A stretch of DNA of 41,096 nt from Hyphococcus sp. (GTDB taxonomy: Bacteria > Pseudomonadota > Alphaproteobacteria > Caulobacterales > Parvularculaceae). The translations under genes were made by a program, and so were the position numbers. Location of the stretch: NCBI GenBank assembly GCA_021776415.1, contig JAJFFY010000085.1:1-41096 (forward strand). The letters are read 5' to 3'. The notes beneath the pieces are model-generated. The model ran no database searches. It worked only from the letters and a program-made list of their open reading frames with translations, and was not told where the DNA came from. Shown here one piece after another: positions 7,135-15,266 of this stretch. Position 1 is the stretch's first letter; the number at the start of each line of letters is the position of its first letter.

Positions 7135-7827
7135 TTAGCGGGTCGCGTCCAGCACATAGCCGGCGGAGCGCACAGTGCGCACCGGATCGCCCTGGCCGTA
7201 TTTGTTGAGCGCTTTGCGCAGCCGGCCGATATGCACATCAACCGTGCGCACCTCAACGAACACATCCGATCCCCAAACCGCATTGAGCAATTGCTCACGC
7301 GAAAACACCCTTCCCGGATGTTGCATTAAATGATCGAGAAGCCGGAACTCGGTCGGGCCGAGGTGAATTTCCTGCTCGCCACGCATCACCCGGTGCGAGA
7401 CCCGGTCAACGACAATATCGCCAACGCTGACCGTGTCTTCCGCAAGACCCGGACGAATGCGCCGCAACACCGCCCGCACTCGGGCAATCAGCTCATTGGT
7501 GGAAAACGGTTTGGTCAGATAGTCGTCCGCACCGGTATCCAGCCCGCGAATGCGGTCATCTTCTTCGGCGCGCGCCGTCACCATGATGATCGGCAGGTTG
7601 CGGGTCTCGGACCGTGCGCGAATACGCCTGCAAACCTCAATGCCGGAGACCTTGGGCAACAACCAGTCAAGAATAACCAGATCCGGCGGGCTTTCCTCGA
7701 TCCGCAACAGTGCATCCTCGCCATCGGCCGAAAGCGAAACGTCAAAGCCTTCCTTCTCGAGATTATACTCAAGCAAAGTCGCCAGCGCGGCTTCGTCTTC
7801 TACAATTAAAATCTGGGTTGCTGCCAT
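7135..7827 (-). CDS. phoB: PhoB phosphate regulon response regulator
   Basis: 230 residues. The receiver domain has the acidic pair E10-D11, phospho-acceptor D54 (VILDW), T84 and K106 (TKPF). The winged-helix effector domain runs from about 130 to the end (LGPTEFRLLDHLM, VDVHIGRLRKAL, VRTVRSAGYVL), as in the OmpR/PhoB class. GGGGA lies about 5 bases before the ATG at 7827. It lies 12 bases downstream of phoU. PhoB activates genes preceded by PHO boxes when PhoR phosphorylates it under phosphate limitation. Confidence 0.95.
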   Translation of the reverse strand: MAATQILIVEDEAALATLLEYNLEKEGFDVSLSADGEDALLRIEESPPDLVILDWLLPKVSGIEVCRRIRARSETRNLPIIMVTARAEEDDRIRGLDTGADDYLTKPFSTNELIARVRAVLRRIRPGLAEDTVSVGDIVVDRVSHRVMRGEQEIHLGPTEFRLLDHLMQHPGRVFSREQLLNAVWGSDVFVEVRTVDVHIGRLRKALNKYGQGDPVRTVRSAGYVLDATR

Positions 7828-7839
7828 TTTTATCCCCGG

Positions 7840-8577
7840 TCAGCTAATGCGGAACGCCCCGCCCGACTGTCTCGGCGGCGCGGCTGCGGTTGCTGCGGTA
7901 TCATCACCTTTTGGCGGCGATTCCACAAACGGCGATCCGGTTTCCAGAAAATAGATCGCCTCGGCGATATTGGTTGCGTGATCGCCGACACGCTCAAAGT
8001 TTTTCGCAATGAACGCCAAATGTGTGCAAGCGTTGACCTTGGAGGAATCGGCAATCATGGCGAGAGTAATTTCCTGAAACACGGAATTGTAAAGCTCATC
8101 AACCTCATCGTCGCCGCCCCACACGGCCTTTGCCGCATCGAGATTGCGGGTCGAATAGGCGTCCAGGATATCAGAAAACTGCCGCAAACTGGCGCGGCCC
8201 ATGCGGGCGACGCCCATGGCCGGGCGCGATGGCGCCTCGCGGCTGACCACCAGCGTGCGCTTGGCGATATTTTTTGCAAGATCGCCAACCCGCTCCAGCT
8301 CGCCGGTCAGTTTCATGATCGTCATCACTTCGCGCAACAATACTTCGGGCAATAATTCGCTCGCCAACAAAGCCATCACGCGGGTTTCAATGTCGCGATC
8401 AAATTCGTTCACACGGGCGTCGTTGGGGATGAGATTTTCAGCCGCCGCAACATCGCGGCGTTCAAAAGCGCTAACAGCGCCCTGCAACTGACTTTCCACC
8501 AGCGCCGCCATGCGCGACAGCTCGACTTCCAAGAGCCGACGCGCCGAAAAGGAAGAATGTGCAGGCTGTAACGCCAT
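7840..8577 (-). CDS. phoU: PhoU phosphate-signalling regulator
   Basis: 245 residues from the ATG at 8577; an in-frame TTG at 8589 would add 4 residues. Two PhoU three-helix repeats are visible, each with an E/DxxxD metal motif: VNEFDRDIETRV and ELERVGDLAKNIA in the first, VDELYNSVFQEI and NFERVGDHATNIAEAI in the second. PhoU links the PstSCAB transporter to PhoR and keeps the kinase off when phosphate is plentiful. A proline/alanine-rich C-terminal tail is extra. It sits between phoR and phoB; the pst genes commonly found in this cluster are absent here. Confidence 0.95.
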   Translation of the reverse strand: MALQPAHSSFSARRLLEVELSRMAALVESQLQGAVSAFERRDVAAAENLIPNDARVNEFDRDIETRVMALLASELLPEVLLREVMTIMKLTGELERVGDLAKNIAKRTLVVSREAPSRPAMGVARMGRASLRQFSDILDAYSTRNLDAAKAVWGGDDEVDELYNSVFQEITLAMIADSSKVNACTHLAFIAKNFERVGDHATNIAEAIYFLETGSPFVESPPKGDDTAATAAAPPRQSGGAFRIS

Positions 8578-8720
8578 AAAAGTTGCCAATACTCAAAAAA
8601 GCCATGTGGACGCTAAGCAAAAAAAGCTGCGACGCGAGGCGGCCCCTAAATGCCCGTTTTTTGTGACAATTTCTTGTCCGGGTCGGTATTCGATAGTGCA
8701 TTTTGTGCGCTAACGCCAAT

Positions 8721-10124
8721 TCAACGTGGTGCGGACCTGTCCGCCGCCAGGAAATGACACGAAAACGCAGTGCCGCCGCCGGACCGACTTTCAATCTGAA
8801 AACCACCCTGATGCCGGTTGGCGATGTGCTTAACGATGGCGAGGCCAAGCCCGGTGCCGCCGCTTTTGCGGCTTTGCTCCAGATCAACACGATAAAACCG
8901 CTCCGTCAGCCTCGGCAGGTCAGCGCGTTCAATGCCGGGTCCGAAATCGCGGATCTGAATATAAACGAGATCGTCGACAGGCACATTCAATCGCGCCGCG
9001 GTCTGCGCGGCGGCGTCGCCCGCCCGATGCGCCGGCTCGCCATCGCCGCCTAACGCCGGCGCCGATCCGCGCCCAACCCGCACCTTAATCATCGCCGGGT
9101 CGCCGCCATATTTAACCGCATTGTCGAGCAGATTTTGCGCTGCTTGAAATAATTCATCGCGATCGCCGCGAATTTTTGTCGGCAGATCGGTTTCATTCAG
9201 GAAATCAACAATCGCGCCGGCCCGCTCCAGCAGCGGCGCCAGACTGTCGATGACGTCGCCCGCGAGATCAGCAAGATCGACATTGCCTTTCGGCGGCACA
9301 TGCTCGTTCAACTCAATGCGCGACAGCGACATCAAGTCCGAGACCAGCCGCTGCATGCGCTCGGCCTGGGACTGCATGATCCCTAAAAATTTCTCGCGCG
9401 CTGCCGGATCGTCCTTGGCGTGCCCGCGCATGGTCTCGATGAAGCCAAGGAGCGAGGCGATGGGCGTGCGCAGCTCATGGCTGGCGCTCGCGATAAAATC
9501 TGCGCGCATCCGCTCAACCCGGCGCTCACTGGTCAGATCGTGGACAAAAATCAACGCCCGCGTAAGCCCCTCGCCGGATTTGGCGCCAAGCGGGGCGACC
9601 AGCGCGCGGCACGACCGCTCCACCGATCCGGTGGTGACGAAATCCACCGTCTGTGGCTCTTGGGTTTTGATGACGGCTTCGGCGGCCTCAAACACATCCG
9701 TCGCCCGCAACGCCGCAGCAAAATGACGGCCTTCTATGTTGTCCGACCCGACCAGCTCTTTCGCCGCCGGATTTGCATATTCAACAATGCCGTCCGTATC
9801 AAGAATAAATAGCGGATCAGGCAGCGCCTCCGGCACATCGCGGGCGATGCGCAAATCGGCCAACCCGCTGCGCCTTACCGCAAGTTGCTTGTCGACGATG
9901 TCAATAATCGGCTCAGCATAGGCGCGCAACGGCGATACCTGGTTGCGAATAAAAAGCGCACCGCCCAGCGCCAGCCACGCGCCAAGAACAACCCGCCAGT
10001 CGGCAAAACCGGCGACAATCAGCCCGGCGCCGATCAGTGCGGCAAAGCCCGCCGCCCACAAAAGGTCATGAGCGCGGATAGCGCCAACCATTTTGGCGAT
10101 CTGTGATGAGAGTTTTGTATTCAT
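8721..10124 (-). CDS. phoR: PhoR phosphate-sensing histidine kinase
   Basis: 467 residues. Two membrane helices at about residues 20-40 and 44-60 have almost no periplasmic loop between them, as in PhoR. A PAS domain covers about 100-200 (DPLFILDTDGIVEYANPAAKE). HisKA carries the phospho-acceptor H216 in SASHELRTPIASLLGF. The ATPase domain has N-box NLLDNAVKYGG and G-boxes DFGPGIE and GGTGLGLAIVKHI. The missing periplasmic sensor fits indirect sensing through PhoU/PstSCAB. A 143-base gap separates it from phoU, which may have its own promoter. Upstream by 31 bases on the same strand is a small membrane protein gene. Confidence 0.93.
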   Translation of the reverse strand: MNTKLSSQIAKMVGAIRAHDLLWAAGFAALIGAGLIVAGFADWRVVLGAWLALGGALFIRNQVSPLRAYAEPIIDIVDKQLAVRRSGLADLRIARDVPEALPDPLFILDTDGIVEYANPAAKELVGSDNIEGRHFAAALRATDVFEAAEAVIKTQEPQTVDFVTTGSVERSCRALVAPLGAKSGEGLTRALIFVHDLTSERRVERMRADFIASASHELRTPIASLLGFIETMRGHAKDDPAAREKFLGIMQSQAERMQRLVSDLMSLSRIELNEHVPPKGNVDLADLAGDVIDSLAPLLERAGAIVDFLNETDLPTKIRGDRDELFQAAQNLLDNAVKYGGDPAMIKVRVGRGSAPALGGDGEPAHRAGDAAAQTAARLNVPVDDLVYIQIRDFGPGIERADLPRLTERFYRVDLEQSRKSGGTGLGLAIVKHIANRHQGGFQIESRSGGGTAFSCHFLAADRSAPR

Positions 10125-10155
10125 GGATAAATTAAACCTGCGCCTTGTGGCTGCA

Positions 10156-10617
10156 TCAGCGTTGGCTTTGGTTTTGGCTTTGGCTGCTCAGCACTGCAAA
10201 CACCACCCCGCCCAACAGGCCGGCCAACATCTGCAACCCAATCCCCAGCGCATCACGCGCGCCGCCAATCGCCCCGGCGCCGCCGCTGGCGACAAAGGTT
10301 TCGATCGCCCAGATCAGCGTGTACATCGCCGCCGCGCCAGCGATCGGATAGGCAATTGGCGACAGGGGAACCACGATGCGTTTGACGCCGGCCGCGACCA
10401 CAAACCCAATCAGCAGCGCTATCGCCACCATAAGCCCATAGGCCGGCGCCAGGCCGATGAAATTTTCAAAATAGGTCTGCACTTGCTGCGCCGGCGTATA
10501 GACGGCGCCGATCTCCGTCTGCTTGACCAACACCTGTTGGGTGTAAAACCCCGCGCCCGCCGCATAAGCCGTCAAAACAGCCGCGATATACGCTGCCGCC
10601 AGTTTGATAATCCACAT
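10156..10617 (-). CDS. Small integral membrane protein of unknown function
   Basis: 153 residues with about four hydrophobic segments: residues 4-22, the GLMVAIALLIGFVVAAG stretch, the PIAGAAAMYTLIWAIETF stretch and the LGIGLQMLAGLLGGVVFAVL stretch. The polar tail SSQSQNQSQR is encoded by a run of short TTGGCTTTGG-like repeats near 10160-10190. GGGA lies just upstream of the ATG at 10617. It is 31 bases upstream of phoR on the same strand and may be co-transcribed. I do not recognise the family. Confidence 0.65.
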   Translation of the reverse strand: MWIIKLAAAYIAAVLTAYAAGAGFYTQQVLVKQTEIGAVYTPAQQVQTYFENFIGLAPAYGLMVAIALLIGFVVAAGVKRIVVPLSPIAYPIAGAAAMYTLIWAIETFVASGGAGAIGGARDALGIGLQMLAGLLGGVVFAVLSSQSQNQSQR

Positions 10618-10746
10618 GTTTCCCAGCCTTCCGCCCGTCTTGCCATTGTCGGCAGAGGTTTTGTCACATCACCACCGTTGACGTCGAGCCCCTGGCGCGC
10701 TTACGCCTATTAACTGATCAGCCATTTTGCCGTCATGGAGCTTGAA

Positions 10747-11955
10747 ATGACTAATACCCTCCGCCGAACCATCCTTGCCGGCTGCGTCGCCGTTTTTATC
10801 GCTGGCTGTTCTGACAACAACGACGCCGCAGCGACGGCCCGCACGGGCGTGACGCCGGGCGGCGGCGGCGGTGATGGATCGCTGCAGAAAAAGCTCGCGC
10901 CCGACGCCCCTATGGGCCAACTGGCGCTGAATGTGGAAGTGCTCGCAGACGGGCTCGTCAATCCGTGGTCCCTCTCGTTCTTTCCGGACGGAACCATTTT
11001 AGTGACCGAACGGGCCGGGCGCATTCGCGCGATCCGCAACGGCGCCTTGCAAGCCGAACCCATTGCCGGCGCGCCGGAAGTTCTTGCGTGGAACCAGGGC
11101 GGGCTTTTCGATATTCTTCCACACCCAGACTATAGCGATAACAACGTCATATTCATCTCCTACGCCCATGGCACAGAAGACGCCAATGGCCTGCGTGTCG
11201 CGCGCGCGGTCTTTGACGGCGAGGCGATCAGCGATCTTGAAGTCATTTACGACACCAAGCCGCCCAAAGACACCGGCCATCATTTCGGCGGACGGCTGGT
11301 CTGGGGCCCCGACGACAAGCTCTATTTCACCATGGGCGAGGGCTCGCGCTATAAGGAAAGAGCCCAAGATATGACCACCAGCTACGGCGCGGTGATCCGC
11401 CTGAATGAGGACGGCTCGGTTCCTGACGACAACCCTGACTTTGGCGAAGGCTCACTGCCCGAGCTCTATTCCAAAGGCCATCGCAACCCTCAAGGCCTTG
11501 CCTATGACGGCGCTCGCGACATTTTATGGGAAACTGAGCATGGCGCGCGCGGCGGCGATGAAATCAATATCATCAAACCGGGCGCCAATTATGGCTGGCC
11601 GATCGCCACCTATGGCATCGACTATAATGGCGCACGGATTACGCCGTTCACGGAATATGAAGGAACGACACAACCATTCAAATATTGGACGCCGTCGATC
11701 GCGCCTTCGGGCCTTGCGGTTTATCGCGGCGATCTGTTTGACAGTTGGGACGGCGATCTTCTGGTCGGCGCGATGGCGCTAACCGCGCTTCACCACATCA
11801 TCATGGATGGCGACAAGGAAGTTGGCGAGGAGCGTTATCTCGTCGGCGAGCGTGTCCGCGATGTCCGGGTCGGACCCGATGGCGCGATTTATGTGACCAC
11901 GGAAGATCGCGGCGGCGAGCCTGTCGGCAAGGTGCTGCGTCTGACGCCGCAATAA
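10747..11955 (+). CDS. PQQ-dependent aldose sugar dehydrogenase, lipoprotein
   Basis: 402 residues. The ATG at 10747 is preferred over 10735 because GGAG (10737-10740) precedes it by 6 bases. A lipobox IAGC with Cys21 follows a short signal peptide, so the protein is probably lipidated and held at the membrane on the periplasmic side. From about residue 50 it is a glucose/sorbosone dehydrogenase-type six-bladed propeller: NPWSLSFFPDGTILVTERAG, GHHFGGRLVWGPD, HRNPQGLAYD, ETEHGARGGDEIN, ITPFTEYEG and the C-terminal RDVRVGPDGAIYV. Family members (YliI/Asd) oxidise aldoses using PQQ. A glycine run links lipobox and propeller. It ends 9 bases before the stop of convergent mmcB. Confidence 0.9.
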   Translation: MTNTLRRTILAGCVAVFIAGCSDNNDAAATARTGVTPGGGGGDGSLQKKLAPDAPMGQLALNVEVLADGLVNPWSLSFFPDGTILVTERAGRIRAIRNGALQAEPIAGAPEVLAWNQGGLFDILPHPDYSDNNVIFISYAHGTEDANGLRVARAVFDGEAISDLEVIYDTKPPKDTGHHFGGRLVWGPDDKLYFTMGEGSRYKERAQDMTTSYGAVIRLNEDGSVPDDNPDFGEGSLPELYSKGHRNPQGLAYDGARDILWETEHGARGGDEINIIKPGANYGWPIATYGIDYNGARITPFTEYEGTTQPFKYWTPSIAPSGLAVYRGDLFDSWDGDLLVGAMALTALHHIIMDGDKEVGEERYLVGERVRDVRVGPDGAIYVTTEDRGGEPVGKVLRLTPQ

Positions 11956-11964
11956 ATATACTGA

Positions 11965-12465
11965 CTATTCGACATGCGCGCGCCGCGCCGCCTGACGGGC
12001 GAACCGCAAGGTGACCGCCTTGCGCCGCGCCGCCGCCATCACCCGCGCTTCGGCGGGCCGGTTGATCATCGCGCCATAGGCGTCGGCGAGGATCAGGCCT
12101 TCTGACGCCGGCAAAAGCTCCAGCGGAAAGGCCGGCTCGACGGCAAAATAAAAATAATCGCAAAATCCAAGATAGTCGGTCCATTTGCCGTCGCCCTCAA
12201 AATCAGCGCGGCAGGATTTCACCTCCACCACTGTCAGCCGGCCCTTGCGGTCAAGTCCGGCGACATCGACGCGGCGGCCATTGGCGAGTTTGAATTCAAC
12301 CAGCGGCGACAGCCCCAGCTCAATGAACAGGCGGACAACGCCGCGGGTCAGAATTGTCGTCTGGTCCGGCCGCGACAGGGCCTCGCCCGCATGGAATAGA
12401 GGCGCTTGTTCGTTCTGCATTTGTTCATGAAACGACACCGCAAGGTTGTCGTCAAGAGCAGCCAT
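11965..12465 (-). CDS. mmcB: MmcB family DNA repair protein
   Basis: 166 residues from the ATG at 12465; the frame extends further upstream only as a shadow of the ferredoxin gene. The core VEFKLANGRRVDVAGLD, then LTVVEVKSCRADFEGD and KWTDYLGFCDYFYFAV, has the D...E-x-K arrangement of a restriction-endonuclease-like (PD-(D/E)xK) fold and matches MmcB. In Caulobacter this protein belongs to an SOS-independent response to mitomycin C damage. It starts 16 bases after the ferredoxin stop and is probably co-transcribed with it. The C-terminus is arginine/alanine rich. Confidence 0.85.
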   Translation of the reverse strand: MAALDDNLAVSFHEQMQNEQAPLFHAGEALSRPDQTTILTRGVVRLFIELGLSPLVEFKLANGRRVDVAGLDRKGRLTVVEVKSCRADFEGDGKWTDYLGFCDYFYFAVEPAFPLELLPASEGLILADAYGAMINRPAEARVMAAARRKAVTLRFARQAARRAHVE

Positions 12466-12481
12466 TAAGAACGGCGGCGGC

Positions 12482-12853
<372 letters not shown>

Positions 12854-12962
12854 TCATTTAAGGCGCCTAGCGCGGACGGCAAGCCCCAAACGTAGTCGCG
12901 CGACATAATCTACGCACTTGTGAGACTTGCATCGCAGAAAATTCCCGCCGATATGGCTGGCT

Positions 12963-13436
12963 ATGAGGCTTGCTTCGATATTTCTGCCGGATGAAGACGC
13001 CGCTACGCGCCTTGGTGCGCAGCTGGGCGCGCAGCTCGCCCCTGGCCTGCAAGCCGGCGACGTTATCTGCCTTGAAGGCCCGCTCGGCGCCGGCAAGACA
13101 ACTTGCGCGCGCGGGCTTATCAAAGCTTTTTGCGGTGCGAGCGAAGTACCGAGCCCGACTTTTACGCTGGTTGAAACATACCAGAATGGCGACGCCGCGC
13201 TCTGGCATTTTGACCTCTACCGGCTGGAGCACAAGCGCGATGTCTGGGAGCTTGGCTTTGAGGACGCCCTTGCTGACGGTATTTGCCTAATTGAATGGCC
13301 CGACCGCATCGAGGGCTTATTGCCGCCGGACCGGTTGCGGCTGGTTTTCCACATCCAGCCAAGCGGCGGCCGCAGGGTTGAGATTGACGGGCCGGAAATC
13401 TGGCGCAAGCGCTTAGAGACGGCGGGATTAATTTGA
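12963..13436 (+). CDS. tsaE: TsaE, ATPase for tRNA threonylcarbamoyladenosine synthesis
   Basis: 157 residues from the ATG at 12963; the longer frame from 12927 is not supported by family length. Walker A GPLGAGKTT is at residues 39-47, the family block SPTFTLV at 64-70, HFDLYRL at 82-88, then ELGFEDAL and LIEWPDR. TsaE works with TsaB and TsaD in the cytoplasm to add the t6A modification to A37 of ANN-decoding tRNAs. It heads the plus-strand run with amgK, murU, addB and addA; the gap to amgK is 10 bases. The 166-base region upstream is shared with the divergent ferredoxin gene. Confidence 0.93.
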   Translation: MRLASIFLPDEDAATRLGAQLGAQLAPGLQAGDVICLEGPLGAGKTTCARGLIKAFCGASEVPSPTFTLVETYQNGDAALWHFDLYRLEHKRDVWELGFEDALADGICLIEWPDRIEGLLPPDRLRLVFHIQPSGGRRVEIDGPEIWRKRLETAGLI

Positions 13437-13446
13437 AGAATCGCGT

Positions 13447-14529
13447 ATGGTCCCGGCGATGAACGCTTCAAACAAAGACAATGCGCGCGCACAATTCCTG
13501 GAGCGCGCCGGATGGCAGGGCGCGAAGCTGCGCCCGCTCGCCGGCGACGCTTCCACCCGCAGCTATATGCGCGCCGAGCAAATAGGCCGCAAAGCGGTGT
13601 TGATGATCGCGCCGCCAGCGGCGGAAAGCGCGCCCTGCCCACCGGAAGCCAGCGACGCGGAGCGCCGCGCCCTTGGCTACAACGCTATGGCCCGCCTTGC
13701 CGGGCCTAACCTCAACGCCTTCATCGCCATCGCCGAAGCGTTGCGCAGCGCCGGGCTGTCAGCGCCGGAAATCTTCGCCGCCGACGCCGTAGAAGGCTTT
13801 GCCCTGATCGAGGACCTTGGCGATGATCTTTATGCCCGCGTGGCGGGCGCGGCGAATGAGCCCGAGCTTTACCGAAACGCCATCGACGCGCTGGCGACAC
13901 TCCGCAAAAACCCGCCCGCGCGCCCGACCCATGACAACTACGCCATGGCGACATATGACGCGATGGCGCTCTGTACCGAGGCTGACCTTCTCATGGAGTG
14001 GTATTGGCCGTTAAAAAAATCCGCGCCCGCGCCGGAAAGTCTGCAAGCGGAATATCGAGAGATTTTTCAAAACCTCACCACCGCCCTGTCGCCGCCGCAT
14101 ATGATCGTCTTGCGCGACTATCATGCGGAAAACCTGCTTTGGTTGCCGCAGCGTGACGCGGCGGCGCGCACCGGGATCATCGATTTTCAGGACGGGCTTT
14201 ACGGCCACGCCGCCTATGATGTCGCCTCACTGCTGGAAGACGCCCGCCGCGACGTTGCGCCGGCGCTGGCCACGGCAATGATGGAACATTACGCACGCGC
14301 CGCAGATATTGACCCCGCCGCGTTCATGAACGACTACGCCATCCTCGCCGCGCAGCGCAACGCCAAGATCCTCGGCATTTTTGCGCGCCTCGCGCGGCGC
14401 GATAACAAGCCGCGCTATCTCGATCTCCTGCCCCGGGTCGAAGCGCTTTTCCGCAACGATCTGGCGCGCGAGGGATTGGCGCCTTTGCGCGATTTCATTG
14501 CCGCGCATTTGCCGGAGCTTGCGCCATGA
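13447..14529 (+). CDS. amgK: AmgK-type anomeric MurNAc/GlcNAc sugar kinase
   Basis: 360 residues from the ATG at 13447 (an ATG 12 bases on is equally possible). It has an aminoglycoside-phosphotransferase fold: the catalytic loop LRDYHAENLLWL with D224 and the metal-binding IIDFQDGLYG with D246. Directly followed by murU, it is identified as AmgK, which phosphorylates MurNAc (and GlcNAc) at C1 in the cytoplasm. This peptidoglycan-recycling route bypasses early UDP-MurNAc synthesis and gives intrinsic fosfomycin tolerance in pseudomonads. The stop overlaps the murU start (ATGA). The MupP phosphatase of the pathway is not in the window. Confidence 0.88.
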   Translation: MVPAMNASNKDNARAQFLERAGWQGAKLRPLAGDASTRSYMRAEQIGRKAVLMIAPPAAESAPCPPEASDAERRALGYNAMARLAGPNLNAFIAIAEALRSAGLSAPEIFAADAVEGFALIEDLGDDLYARVAGAANEPELYRNAIDALATLRKNPPARPTHDNYAMATYDAMALCTEADLLMEWYWPLKKSAPAPESLQAEYREIFQNLTTALSPPHMIVLRDYHAENLLWLPQRDAAARTGIIDFQDGLYGHAAYDVASLLEDARRDVAPALATAMMEHYARAADIDPAAFMNDYAILAAQRNAKILGIFARLARRDNKPRYLDLLPRVEALFRNDLAREGLAPLRDFIAAHLPELAP

Positions 14530-15266
14530 CCGATGCGCCAACCCCAACCACCGCCCCAACTACCGCAATGGTGCTCGCCGCCGGGCTCGGCACGCGGATG
14601 CGCCCGCTTGCGGACGATACGCCAAAGCCGCTCATCAAGGTCGCCGGCAAGGCGCTGATCGACTACGCGCTGGATCGCTTTGCCGCTGCTGGCGTTACCA
14701 AAGCCATCGTCAATGTGCATTACCTTGCCGACGCGATGGAACGCCATTTGCGCGCGCGCACTATGCCTGAAGTGGTCATCTCCGATGAGCGCAAATTGCT
14801 GCTAGAGACCGGCGGCGGGCTTAAACACGCCCGCGCGCATTTCGGCGACCAGGCGATTTTCTGCACCAACACCGACGCGATCTTGATTGACGAAGATGGC
14901 GCCGAGGCTTGCGCGACGCTGACCCGCCATTGGGACGCCGAACAGATGGATGCACTTTTGCTTCTGGTGCCGATAGGCAAGACTAGCGGCTATGACGGCA
15001 AGGGCGATTTTGATCAGAGTGCGGATGGCCGTATCGCCCTGCGCCAGGGCGAGCGCGCGCCGCTTGTTTTTACCGGTCTGCAAATGATGTCCCCAGCGCT
15101 GATCGACGAGGGGCCCGACGGCGCGTTTTCGACAAAATTGCTGTGGGACCGCGCAGGCGCGCGCGGCCGTCTTTTCGGCGCCGCCCATCAGGGCTCTTGG
15201 ATGCATGTGGGCGATCCGGCCGGACACGCCGCCGCCGAGGCGCAGCTTAAAGCGAGCGCCGGGTGA
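14526..15266 (+). CDS. murU: MurU, MurNAc-1-phosphate uridylyltransferase
   Basis: 246 residues. The nucleotidyltransferase signature MVLAAGLGTRMRPLADDTPK at residues 15-34 leads into PLIKVAGKALIDYALD, followed by VNVHYLADAMERHL and the DERKLLLETGGGLKHA block. With AmgK directly upstream this fits MurU, which makes UDP-MurNAc from MurNAc-1-P and UTP. Other sugar-1-phosphate nucleotidyltransferases share the fold, so context carries part of the assignment. A threonine/proline-rich N-terminal extension of about 12 residues is unusual. It overlaps amgK by 4 bases at its start and addB by 4 bases at its end (GTGA). Confidence 0.88.
   Translation: MTDAPTPTTAPTTAMVLAAGLGTRMRPLADDTPKPLIKVAGKALIDYALDRFAAAGVTKAIVNVHYLADAMERHLRARTMPEVVISDERKLLLETGGGLKHARAHFGDQAIFCTNTDAILIDEDGAEACATLTRHWDAEQMDALLLLVPIGKTSGYDGKGDFDQSADGRIALRQGERAPLVFTGLQMMSPALIDEGPDGAFSTKLLWDRAGARGRLFGAAHQGSWMHVGDPAGHAAAEAQLKASAG

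Noticed and set aside
8659-8670. Possible PHO box upstream of phoU (TTGTCACAA on the minus strand)
   Set aside because: Only one half-site resembles the consensus; the second direct repeat is missing, so I do not call it.
10160-10190. Short TTGGCTTTGG-type repeats at the 3' end of the small membrane-protein gene
   Set aside because: Too short and imperfect to call a phase-variable tract; they only encode the Q/S-rich tail.
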